In this document: in pieces, positions 34,746 through 44,576 of the stretch | How positions within the stretch are numbered: the first letter of the stretch is position 1 | Layout of the letters: every line of letters starts with the position of its first letter | NCBI GenBank assembly: GCA_910574455.1 | Contig: CAJSYZ010000003.1 | Span: 1,426,001 to 1,490,000 of the forward strand | DNA length: 64,000 nucleotides | Source: Trichaptum fuscoviolaceum | Lineage: Eukaryota > Basidiomycota > Agaricomycetes > Hymenochaetales > Trichaptaceae | Direction of reading: 5' to 3' | Translations under genes and position numbers: made by a program | The notes under the pieces: generated by a model | What the model was told of the DNA's origin: nothing | What the model saw: the letters and a program-made list of their open reading frames with translations, nothing else | The model's database searches: none

Positions 34746-35029
34746 ACATCATAGCATAGGGGCCGCTCTGAGACTCGGAAGAGAAGACAGACAGTCCAGG
34801 CCTCAATCATTGGGCACGTGAGTACAAACTTTTTGCTTTAGACGAGCGTAACATTAAAGCCGCCATAACCCTCACTACCTACGGTGTTCGGGAATAATTT
34901 ATGTATGTAAGAGTAGAAGAAAGCTAAAATAAGTCTAAATAGTTAAATAGTCCATAAAGTAAATGTGTGAAATGGTCAAAGGAGTTTGAAGGAGTATCAA
35001 TCCTCCAACAGTTCCCACGATCAACGATG
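34746..35029. other. Element interior without gene
   Basis: AT-rich and featureless between the gene-like fragment and the right terminal repeat. Confidence 0.4.
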
Positions 35030-35175
35030 GTCGGGAGTGGACCCTTACAGCGAGCGGGTCTCGGCTAAAAAGGTGTCATCAGACCCTCCCTACTAACGGG
35101 AGGATTAAGGGTCCACCAAACTTTTCACGGACCCTGAGGCTTTAGCCAATCCGCCCGGGTCTGAGTAGGAGACTG
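35030..35175 (-). repeat. Right terminal inverted repeat
   Basis: Inverted partner of 27077-27220, ending gtaggagactg and followed by the duplicated gttcta. Confidence 0.75.
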
Positions 35176-35278
35176 GTTCTAGCCCTCAATAACCCAAAGC
35201 TAGCCGCGGCCCATTTTTGCAGTAGTGGAAAAAAATGAACCCATTAAAATGAATAAAACACATCGTAGATCAATTAAT

Positions 35279-35380
35279 TGGACATGTCCGGGATTGAACC
35301 GGACCCCTCTCGCACTTCGCATCCAGTTGTGGAACAACCAATTGCTAAGCGAGCGTGATAACCAACTACACCACATGCCC
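35279..35380 (-). tRNA. tRNA-Ala(AGC) with 28-nt intron, left copy
   Basis: Acceptor arms GGGCATG / CATGTCC pair (one G-U), the D arm is tgtagttggttatca, and the anticodon stem CTCGC/GCGAG encloses TTAGCA..T with anticodon AGC at 35,344-35,346. The T arm is TCCGG-TTCAATC-CCGGA and the discriminator is A at 35,279. A 28-nt intron sits after position 37 (35,315-35,342). The mature sequence is identical to the copy at 53,991, while the introns differ at four positions. Confidence 0.93.
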
Positions 35381-35399
35381 ATGTGTTATTATATCCAAC

Positions 35400-36410
35400 C
35401 GGTGTTATAATAGTGCCAATGTTAATTGTCACTTTGGGACCTGCGTTGACTCAAGCATGATTTGAGGATGAGGAATAATCACGCATTAGCATAGACGTCA
35501 CCAATGCTAATATGAACAAGCCTTAAGTAGGTCGGGGGTGCTGTAGTCGTACGGCTAGCGCTGGAGCATCTTGTGAAGGGCGGCCCAGTACAGGTAGTGG
35601 TCACTGTGGAATATCGTGTTGCGATGAGCTGCGCGGACCCGTGCTCATGTTTGCAACCGAGTCTTGCGTGCCGCGCTACTCGATTGCGGGCTGCTTCCTG
35701 TTCGCTTCGTCGTACATGGGCAAGCGGCCTGAATCTGCAGATAAGAAACAGGAGGTGGACGTAATTCGGGGAGGAGTGGACAAACGTCTCGCGAGTGCAC
35801 GGAGGTCGTGCATCATCGTCTTCTAGGCCTCCGGGACCGTCATTTTCAACAACTTGATTTCATCACACAACTGGAGAATCTTTTTATTCATGTGCGACAT
35901 CGCCAAAGGCTTCAGAGCCTACTAATACATGAAGTAAATACATGAAGTCAGCCATTAGATATGTTATAAGTACAGTAACTATGTATACCTTAGCCAGCTC
36001 CTTGTCTGGGTATTAGGATGGGCACCAGCGATGAAGGTGGTATATTCATATACGAATGCACTCTTGTCCATCCAGTCCTCTGATAGTTACTGTATGTTCA
36101 GAACATCGGCTGAGTATGATGTACGCCGTGCATACAGTTACACTTGGGTGGCAAACTAGTAAATTATGGGAAAAAGAAAAGAAGATTTGGGCAGGATAGG
36201 AAAATATACCTCCAATGACGGAGATACAAAGTTTGAGGGGCATCCTAAGGGTGGACGGATGTCGAGAAAGACAAATGGAGGACATGGAAGTGGAAGGAGA
36301 GAGATAGGAACGCGTCGCGCTGAGTGATTGTAATTCAAGCTCCGCAACATCACCGCCACCTCAGACCTCAACGCCACCACTCTTGCCTGCTACCGTCAAT
36401 ATCCACTAAA
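35400..36410. other. Spacer with no supported gene
   Basis: Contains overlapping short frames around 35,573-35,826 and 36,046-36,380 but nothing recognisable. Most of this stretch has no counterpart in the right arm. Confidence 0.4.
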
Positions 36411-37094
36411 ATGAAACTTGCGCACCCATGCAAACACTCGAAGCTGCTCAAATTCCTGTTTTCCATGCGTGAAATGCGTGCGGTTCATTCCTCAAAATAA
36501 ACTGGTTCATAACCGGTTTGGTCGGATACGACACTCACCAGAAAGTGGATTCAAGGCCCATCCTGATTACATTCGATTCCTTGTTGGAAGCTCAACGCTT
36601 CGCATTTTGCTGCCGTCCTCTGATGATTATAACGCATGGGACCGGGGGATAGCAGTGGAAGCGTATTCGGGTACGTACATCCACTACTTCAATTAGACCT
36701 AGACTAACGTTTCCTGAAGATAGCTGTAGGAGACACACACCGCATAACCCATGTACTCTATCTCAAAGGCACCGCATCGTTGACTCTTCCTGTCCTGTTC
36801 ACGATCGCAGATCATGACGAACGTGTGGTCATGGTCAAATTTGGCTGTGATGAGCCTTCGTACGTTATGGATCCATACCTAAGTTTTGTCACCCAGCTCA
36901 CCGAGTCAGGTATGAGTATTTCTTGTGACTGCTTCAAGCCCAACCGCTCCAATCTGATACTTAGCATCTGCATGGTCATCTTTCCAAGCGAGGACTTGAA
37001 CTTATGGGTACTTGAAAACACACTCTTTATACCGCCTTCTCGAACCCCATTATTGCGACATCTGGTTGAAGACCTTCGACTTGACCTACGTTAA
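36411..37094 (+). pseudogene. Unknown gene remnant, left copy
   Basis: Paralogue of 53,155-53,809 (-). The start MKLAH is shared, but in this copy the frame shifts near 36,470-36,490 before the conserved HSPESGFKAHPDYIRFLVGSS. An intron (about 36,672-36,728) then joins EAYSG to DTHRITHVLYLKG. The last exon is intact and well conserved between copies: VKFGCDEPSYVMDPYLSFV, QLTESGMSIS, CFKPNRSNL, LLRHLVEDLRL. No family recognised. Conservation of the C-terminal exon suggests it once coded for protein; whether this copy is expressed is unclear. Confidence 0.45.
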
Positions 37095-37610
37095 CCTGAC
37101 CGTAGGTCGCAACAGGTCAATGTCAGTGTGGGCAAAACTTCCGCGCTGATCTGATGTGAGCTGACCTTGCGGATGCCTAGCTCCGAAGATTGGGGAGGCA
37201 ACTTTTAGACCATCCAATGTGTTTTCCCGCGAAGCCGCGTGCCAGCTTCTACACTGCAGGTATGTAAACGAGTTGCTACTTTATTCATGACTGACCTTAT
37301 GAGCCTAGCTTCCTACGGGCATTAATGGATCAAAGCGACGATAGCGTACAAGAACCGGAGAACCGGATCCCGGGAAAGCGCAGGTCCTTTCCAATCAATC
37401 CCTGTACGCTTATTTTTAAGTCATTCATTAGTATACACGCCCCGTAAGTGTATAGCAGTTAATGTGCGAAAAGATTTGTGATGTTGACAAATAGGCCTAT
37501 GGTGTACCACATTCCTCTTGCAGCTTGTGGAACGCAATTGTTTCAGCTATATCGCATAGCCATCTACTTTCAGGTGTAATTGTCTTCCCCTCCCGGAACT
37601 CCAAAAGGAA
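37095..37610. other. Spacer within the inverted duplication
   Basis: No gene seen. The sequence matches, inverted, about 52,610-53,150. Confidence 0.6.
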
Positions 37611-40600
37611 TGCCTCTCAAAACCGAACCCCACCCTACGCTCCCCTGCATTGTGCATCTCAATAGTGCCTGTACTGGAAGCGGAAGATACAAAACACGGA
37701 CTAAAATTCGTCAGCGCTTACCGCTGACTCCGAATGCTCTGCTAAGCTTATGAAGGACTATTTTCATATAACTGCTCTAGGCCTGGCTATGAACTTCTCC
37801 ACTTGCGCAATCTTCCCCGCGACGGACGCGTTGCCGCAGTCTACTTTAAGCCCTGACTTCTATTTTCATATGCTCTATGTCCGCTACGGTGTCCGATAAG
37901 ATAGAAAGGCGCATTATCGTCCCTTTTCGTGATGATTGAGATGTCGGACTCCAAATGGTGCGCCTTCTAATCGTGGTGCCAACCGACAAATTGTCTTCTC
38001 GAAACTTTTGAAGTCAACGATGAAAAGACTTGGACAACCCATCGGAGTCCCCTCCACGAATACATCTTAACAACAAGTGAGTTTATGAGCTTTTCAACGC
38101 CTCGTTATGCTATTAATGCTCTCCTCTCGTTTTATCACATTTGAGCGATACCGTTGAATCGAAGACTTTACATGCAGGCTTCCTACGTGCCTCAAATTAA
38201 GAGCACCCCAATCCATGTGAAGCCTTCTCCTGGCAGTCATAACATGCTCTGTGTCATCGATCAACCGCCAGCTCTTCAAGAATCACGTAGCTCTTATCGC
38301 TCCTTCTTATGAGGCTTCGACACGGCCCCTCTCAAATCGATTGCATGAAAACCACTTACGGCGCGAAGACCGACTGTTCCGATGGCCGACCTAGACATGA
38401 AGTATAAAGCTTCGCCTTCGTCAACTACATAAATTATTCCAAATGTCTCCGATAATTACAGCACTGTTCTACAGCCCTAGCTCTATGCTACCTCTCTTAC
38501 TTCTGGCGATAGGAGTAGGAGGGTTGGTGTACAGTTTATCCCGGACCCTCTCCCGGAAGGTTGAAACTACGAAACTACTTGGCCCGCTCTCTCGTAGCTG
38601 GCTCTTCGGTGTACTGAGGGAGCTAGACAAGGAAGATTCAGGCATCCTGTACGAGAGGTGGGCGGAAAGTTACGGCCATGTATATCAAGTTCCCGGAGCT
38701 TTCGGGTGCCCCCGCGTTATTCTCTTCGATCCTAGGGCCATCTCGCACTTCTTATCCAAAGACACATATGGGTATGTGAACCAAGCCAACCGAAAGAGGC
38801 TAATTGAACAGTTGGTAAGCCCATAACATATTTCCGTTCCAACTATTCCACTGATGAATGTATAGGCAGGAAAAAGCTTATTCTGGGCGGAAGGCGATAT
38901 TCACAAAAGGTATTCATTGTTCTTATGTTCTATAATCAGCTACTTAAGTGCAACAGGCAGCGTAAGATATTAGCGCCGTCGTTCAACAGTTCAGCCATTC
39001 GAGGATATTTGCCTATGTTCTACGATGCTGCATATAAGGTCCGTGGCAGTATTTAAGCGGGATCATACTTTTCGCTTAAAGTAAATCACTAGTTGAAAAG
39101 CTCTTGGGATACAGCTTTTGGGACGTCGCAGAACCCCGAAATCGTAGTCGATATCCAAGAATGGTACAAGTTTCCATTTATCATCCTACCGATAGAAACT
39201 TAATGAATATGTTTTATATGTATTTGCAATAGGTTTGATCGAGTCACTCTAGATATCATCGGGAGGGCTGGATTTGAGCATGATTTCGGCTCCCTCGACG
39301 GTCATGATTCGGATGTTGCCAAGCTTTTTGAGTACCTTGGAGAGGCTAAGCCATCCAAGCTCTCAACTTTGCTTTCTCTTTTGTCGACGGTCTTGCCATT
39401 CCTCCAGGATCTACCGACAAAACGAACACGTATCATACAGGATCTTAACGTCAGTATGGGTAAAGTCGCCAAGAATCTAATCGAGAGAAGCCACAAGGAG
39501 TCGGAATTTGGAGATTTTGGCACCGCAAGCATCAAGTCTGTCATTGGTGCACTTCGTGAGTACATGACTCCAAATTGTGGTCGTCCGCTCGACTTACTAT
39601 CAGCTTCACATATCTCACAGTCAAAGCAGGGAATTTAAAGACCCACCGTCTTTCTGAGGGGGAGGTTCTTTCTCAAGTATGTGGATTCAACCATGAACAA
39701 TGAATTTGTTAAATGAGGTTGATGTAGATGAAGCTGTTGATCCTAGCGGGACACGAAACGTCTTCAAGTGAGTTATACTATCATAAGCCTGACGTTTAAC
39801 TTACAAAATTCTTTAGTTGCCCTGACTGTTTGTGGCTATTCTTCCACTGCAACGAAATCGTTCAGAGTAACGCTGATTTGACCACAGTGGATTGTCATTG
39901 AACTCGCTCGCAATCCGGAGAAGCAGACACGGCTTCAAGAAGAGCTGTCCAAGTTCACTGATACAGATCCAACATATGATAACTTGCAGAGCGACCTTCC
40001 GTATCTCGACAGCGTGATCCAAGAGACTTTACGCCTTCACCCGCCCTTGGTCGAGAATTTTAGAATTGTACGCCCTCTATCAAATGCTTAGCTTCATCTA
40101 AATGACACTAAGACGTTTATCAGGCTGCAGAAGACGATATAATTCCACTCTCAGAACCCATATTAACAGCAAGTGGTGAAAAAACGAATAGCCTCCGCGT
40201 CACGCGTGGAACGCCTGTTGTAGTTCCAATTCAAGCAATCGGATGTTCTGCAGCAATTTGGGGCCCAAGTGCCAGAGAGTTCATCCCAGAGAGGTGGCTA
40301 GATAATAGGTCTGGACTGACTACGAAAGCAACAGAGTTTCAGGGTTTCCACCATATATTGTCCTTCTCAGACGGACAGAGGATCTGCCTTGGCAAGTTGT
40401 TTGCATTTACGGAGATAAAGGTAAGTAGAAGGACGTACTTCAGATTCTGAACTCATCTTTATACGATAGGTGATAATTTCCGTGATCTACCGCAACTACT
40501 CCATTTCCTTGCGCGATGGCCCGGAAGTAGAACTGGAGATGTTCAGGACTGTTCTTCCTCGACCGAGAGTAAGAGGGGAACAACACGCATCAGTGCCAAT

Positions 40601-40785
40601 TCGAGTACGCCGCATCTCGGAGTAGTCCGATCATGATGCTAAGCTGGTAGATAGAAGGTTCTTTCACCATGTTGTTCAGTGCAATTCCACAAGATGCTTG
40701 GCGATTCTTTCCTTTTGCTAATTTTGATACTGCAAATCATCCGCCAATCATTTGTAAAACTCCGTCCGGGAAATACCGCGATAGT
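37611..40785 (+). repeat. Direct segmental duplication, copy 2 (P450 gene plus flanks)
   Basis: Counterpart of 20,042-23,235, including more than 800 bp upstream of the P450 start and about 160 bp beyond its stop. The left boundary falls at the edge of the inverted duplication. Confidence 0.85.
38443..40625 (+). CDS. Cytochrome P450 monooxygenase (copy 2)
   Basis: Same exon plan as the P450 at 20,908. N-terminal anchor (LPLLLLAIGVGGLVY); KLLGPLSRSWLFGVLRELDKEDSG; SLFWAEGDIHKRQRKILAPSF; I-helix LILAGHETSS (Tyr in copy 1 is His here); ETLR (about 40,025); PERW; haem loop FSDGQRICLG (about 40,367-40,396). The stop is at 40,625. All introns keep GT-AG and the frame is continuous, so the gene appears intact. 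The exon holding the haem loop is almost identical to copy 1, whereas other exons differ noticeably. Substrate unknown. Confidence 0.92.
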
Positions 40786-41674
40786 ATCTTTACTATGACC
40801 GTCACAGTGGACAACCGTCCGACATTCCTACAGCTACTACCGCTATTAAGAAGGAAGCTGCCATCAAAAGGTACTGGCGGATCACATCAAGTGACACGGA
40901 AGATGAACAAGAGCGACTAGTCCTATCTTGTTATCCCAGACTACATCCACCCCGTCTACAGTATCAATTACCAACATTATTCGGAGATGAATCCTTCACT
41001 ATCATCTCAACCTGTGATCTGTAACTCGCCTTTCAACCAACCTCACAGGACTAGGGACCTAACAATACCTACTGCATCGCACTGGCCAGCAGCCGGATAT
41101 TCCCGCATTCAAGGCGGGTTGAAGTACGTTTATGCGGGTAAGATCCTGTGAAGCCGTTGTGGGGTGTTTAGATACCTCTGCATGTTTATTGGAGTAGATT
41201 GTATTGTGAAGTGGTCCTCTATTTTCCCCTCCGCGATCTCATTTAGGATGCTTATTCCATTGGCTCCTTAGATCTAATAGACTACTCAGCAGCAGCAGCA
41301 GCAGCAAAAATCTGGAGAAAATGCAGACGTACACACAATGAATTGATGGATCGGGTCTAGTTGAAAGAGTGAGAAGACGCATAATATAAATATTGACAGT
41401 TTCTATTCCTTTCCATCCTTCCAAGATCTCCTAAAGTTATTGGGTAGCGAATGCATGGTGGTTATGACTGATGAAGGAACATGCGTATGAGTGCGTGAAT
41501 ATGAGGGATTCAAGTGTTGACATGCAGTGGAGTGAAAAAAATGTCTGAGGGTAATATGTATGTGCGATAAGAGAGCATGAGATTGTGGAATGAATTAAGA
41601 CAACCGTTCATAGTGGAAAGTATTGAGAATAATGAGTAGGGTAGAAAAATAAGATGTCTGAAACCATCGGCGGA
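40786..41674. other. Intergenic region
   Basis: No gene recognised. It contains a short CAG trinucleotide run at about 41,288-41,305. Confidence 0.5.
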
Positions 41675-44234
41675 CTAAAGCCTCTTCTTCTTGCCAACAG
41701 TGATTTCAGGTTCGGCATCACTTCCCTCATCCCTCTTACGCCTCATACTGCGAGTACGAGGCAAAGATGGGCATTCAGAAAGCAAGGACGCATTTCTAAG
41801 AGTAGAGAGCCCTAATTTGGTCGGCTCACTAGTCTTTCGCACAGGCGACGGACTTGGTGCCCGCTGCAAAACTGCTATACTCCCCGTTCCTGACGCAGAA
41901 GCTGACAGCGGTTCTCCGACTTGCAGAGCCTTCGGGGTTCCTATAGAGCCGTCGCTCTCCGTTCGGCGCTTTACGCGTCGGTGCTTCTCGGCTGGTGACT
42001 GCGGGACAAACGTGCTTGGGACCTGCGCGAATACGTTGTTCGCAAACGGTGTGCTCTTCTTAGTGGTCTGTGGCGCACCGGGCGTCGCGGGCTCCGGTCC
42101 GCCGAGCGTTGCAACACTGGAGAAGCTTGTGTTGCGCGAAGCAGGCTGCGCCGAGAGTGCTCGAGGCGTTGTAGGAGCTTCAGTGATCGGAGGAGTCGGG
42201 GGAGCTCGTCGAAAGATACCGCCGTCGTCGAGCGTCTTCAAAATCTCCCCGTAGCCCTTCTGGATCACGGCGTAGTACCTTGGTTTGACAGGAGTCAGAT
42301 AATGCAAGACAGAATGATGATTGGCTGACCTATCCTCTTTCGTATAGACGCGCAGAAGTATCTCTCCGAATACACTGGGCATAAGAGTGGAGAAATCGCC
42401 CTCCTGTGCATTGAAAGAATCTATGATGATGATACAAAAATTCATTCAGATCCTCGTGGCAGAGTAGAAGGCGCTGTAACATACCATCTGGTTTATGCTT
42501 GCCATAAAATTTGACCGAGTCAATCGGATTCTTATCCTTCATTCCATAGTGCAGTGATGCCAAGTCAACAACAACGTGTTCCTCCGAGAGACTGTCTATG
42601 ATATCTTGATCTGGACGGTCAGTGTAACTGAAATGCTCTTTGCCTTCAAAGTATTTTTTTGCTGCGTTGACAATGCTCTCTGGAGTGAAGGCATCGCGAA
42701 GCTTCGCCTTCAGAGCCCAAGGGAATGTCTTCCAGTCAACATTCCTGTATAGGTCACGCGTGCGGATGCGATCGAATATAGCGCGACTCTCTGCGAGTTC
42801 CTTAGTAAGTGCAGGTCAGACGCGAAGACGGACAGTGGCGTAAACGTAGCCTTACAGGGTCTTCACTACTCTCGATTCGAGCCATGATATCGTCCGTCAA
42901 GTGAACATAGCGTTTCGGGTCCAGGATTTGTTCAGCTATTTTCATCTTTGGCTCCGCCAACTTGAGAGCATCAATGATCATGTATTCGATAGCCCTTGCT
43001 ATACAATGATACGTCAGTAGAGCCCAGTACGAGAGATCACACAGACTCGTACCCGTTTTGTGGCTGTATATCCGTTTATGGTTGCTGAACCTAAGATAGA
43101 AAAGTTCATAAATCTGGTTAGCATCCTTGATATTGTAACAGATCTCGTCATTAATGACTCTTGCAGATTCTATCAGACGTCGAGCGGAGAAATTGTTGTG
43201 ATCCCCAATGGCGCGTATGTCACGGGCAAGGTAGTCGAATCTGCACAAGGATTCAGGAAGCAGCGAAGGGTGTTATATATTTCTACATACTTGTCAACGT
43301 CGATCCCATTCCTCTTGTTAGCGACGATGTCGAATAGGAAGCGCTTCTCGGGAGGGTGTCTTTACGCGATAGTATGAGATTGTACGTCACTTGACGGAAG
43401 GACAATGTCCTACCTTGCACTTGAATGCCGAACCTCTCCCTTTATCAGATCTTTGATGAAGTTGATGTCATCCTGGTCGATCTGGATTCCATTCTGCTCT
43501 ACCAGATCATCGAACATCATTTCGCTTGCATCTTCGTGTGTCCACCTCACGAGAGGCCTACAGGATAAGAGGGTGTCCATCATACCCCATTATATAGTTA
43601 GTCAGAAATGAAATCAAGAAGCATTGCCACGCACAAAACGGCTGGTATGAATAGTCCGTCCCACACATGTGACCACGGCCCGTGCCCCAAGTCGTGGCAA
43701 AGGCCTGCTATCGTGACACAGAGTATATCACGATCCGTGATTCCGAGCTCTGGCTGCCGTTGCTTGAGGCGTTCGACGAGCGTGCCTGCGAGGTGCGCGA
43801 CGCCTGCCAGTGTCGTGCAAGGTAGTACCGGTCGAGATTTCCGAGTCATATGAGTAGGGACATACTACAGAACGAAAGGTAACAGCTCACCCAAGCAATG
43901 CTCAAATCGATTGTGCGACGCTCCAGCCCACACGTAGTACGATACGCCCAGCTGCTTGATCGACCGCAACCGTTGGAACTGTCGCCTAGCGTGTGGCGTA
44001 GACATGTCAGTAGACATCCCAGACGATGCAAAAGGTGAGATCTACGTGTCAATGATCGCCCAGATCAGCGGTGTAAACGTTACTACAACAGAAACGCATC
44101 GAAAAGGTCGTCAGCGAATGAACTATGTCAATCAAAGGACAAATACTCATACTCAAATCATGTATAGGATCCTTGACGGTCCTCATCACCCCAGGTAGCG
44201 GTGGACTCGCCTCCATCTCGCAATGAGCACTCAT
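41675..44234 (-). CDS. SAMHD1: SAMHD1-type HD-domain dNTP triphosphohydrolase
   Basis: Nuclear enzyme family that removes triphosphate from dNTPs and so limits the dNTP pool. The start at 44,234 ([15 protein letters not shown]) leads straight into TVKDPIHD; no SAM domain precedes it, unlike the human protein. Splicing gives [36 protein letters not shown], then [16 protein letters not shown], which together supply the metal-binding His...HD motif. [13 protein letters not shown] and [18 protein letters not shown] follow, as in SAMHD1. After about residue 480 comes a long Pro/Ser/Thr-rich tail with basic clusters ([17 protein letters not shown]) and the C-terminus GKKKRL, likely nuclear signals. 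About nine short introns; the stop is at 41,675. Allosteric regulation cannot be judged. Confidence 0.9.
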
Positions 44235-44576
44235 GTCTGCCGGTACCTTCTCAGTTGTGAAAGACGAGCAGAGAGAGATGAATGTGTGTGATAGACGTTC
44301 AAAGGCAAGGAGCTATATGAAGCCGCAACTTTGTGAAGAAGCCGAAGGACAAGTCCTTCCAGCCCGGATCCCCAAATGAGGTTAACCTTAAATCTCGGAT
44401 AAGATAAGATACTAAACTGAATGACCAATCATATTGAACAGGTTACTACATTTACGTGCATAACGGACTGCAATAGACAAACATACAACTAGCACTACAA
44501 TCTCCAGTCGACAGAAAACATAATAAATATAACTAGATACTGAGATAAGTGTCCTAAGTATACACAAAGTCTAGGG

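Larger units (their letters stand above)
27077..35175. mobile_element. 8.1-kb element with ~145-bp terminal inverted repeats
   Basis: Ends are cagtctcctac (27077-27087) and its complement gtaggagactg (35165-35175). Similarity continues inward for about 145 bp on each side (27077-27220 and 35030-35175), sharing ggattggctaaagcctcaggg and acccttaatcctcccgtta. It is flanked by gttcta at 27068-27073 and 35176-35181. The inverted arm has only one uninterrupted copy of this site at 54,201-54,222, the empty site. The inside contains a copia element and a gene-like ORF on the minus strand. No transposase was recognised, so it is probably non-autonomous. Confidence 0.75.
24015..37600 (+). repeat. Large inverted duplication, left arm (split by an insertion)
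   Basis: Order: family unit A, [8.1-kb element], tRNA-Ala, remnant gene, spacer. The same order in inverse orientation occupies 56,880-52,610 without the element. Matching phrases run to the far end, for example gtgtatagcag near 37,450 and its complement near 52,800, and ttcaggtgtaatt near 37,573 with its counterpart near 52,680. The left arm also has about 0.9 kb (35,400-36,330) that is missing from the right arm. Confidence 0.8.

Noticed and set aside
41286..41306. CAG trinucleotide run as a coding or regulatory element
   Set aside because: Only about six units in non-coding DNA; nothing distinguishes it from an ordinary microsatellite.
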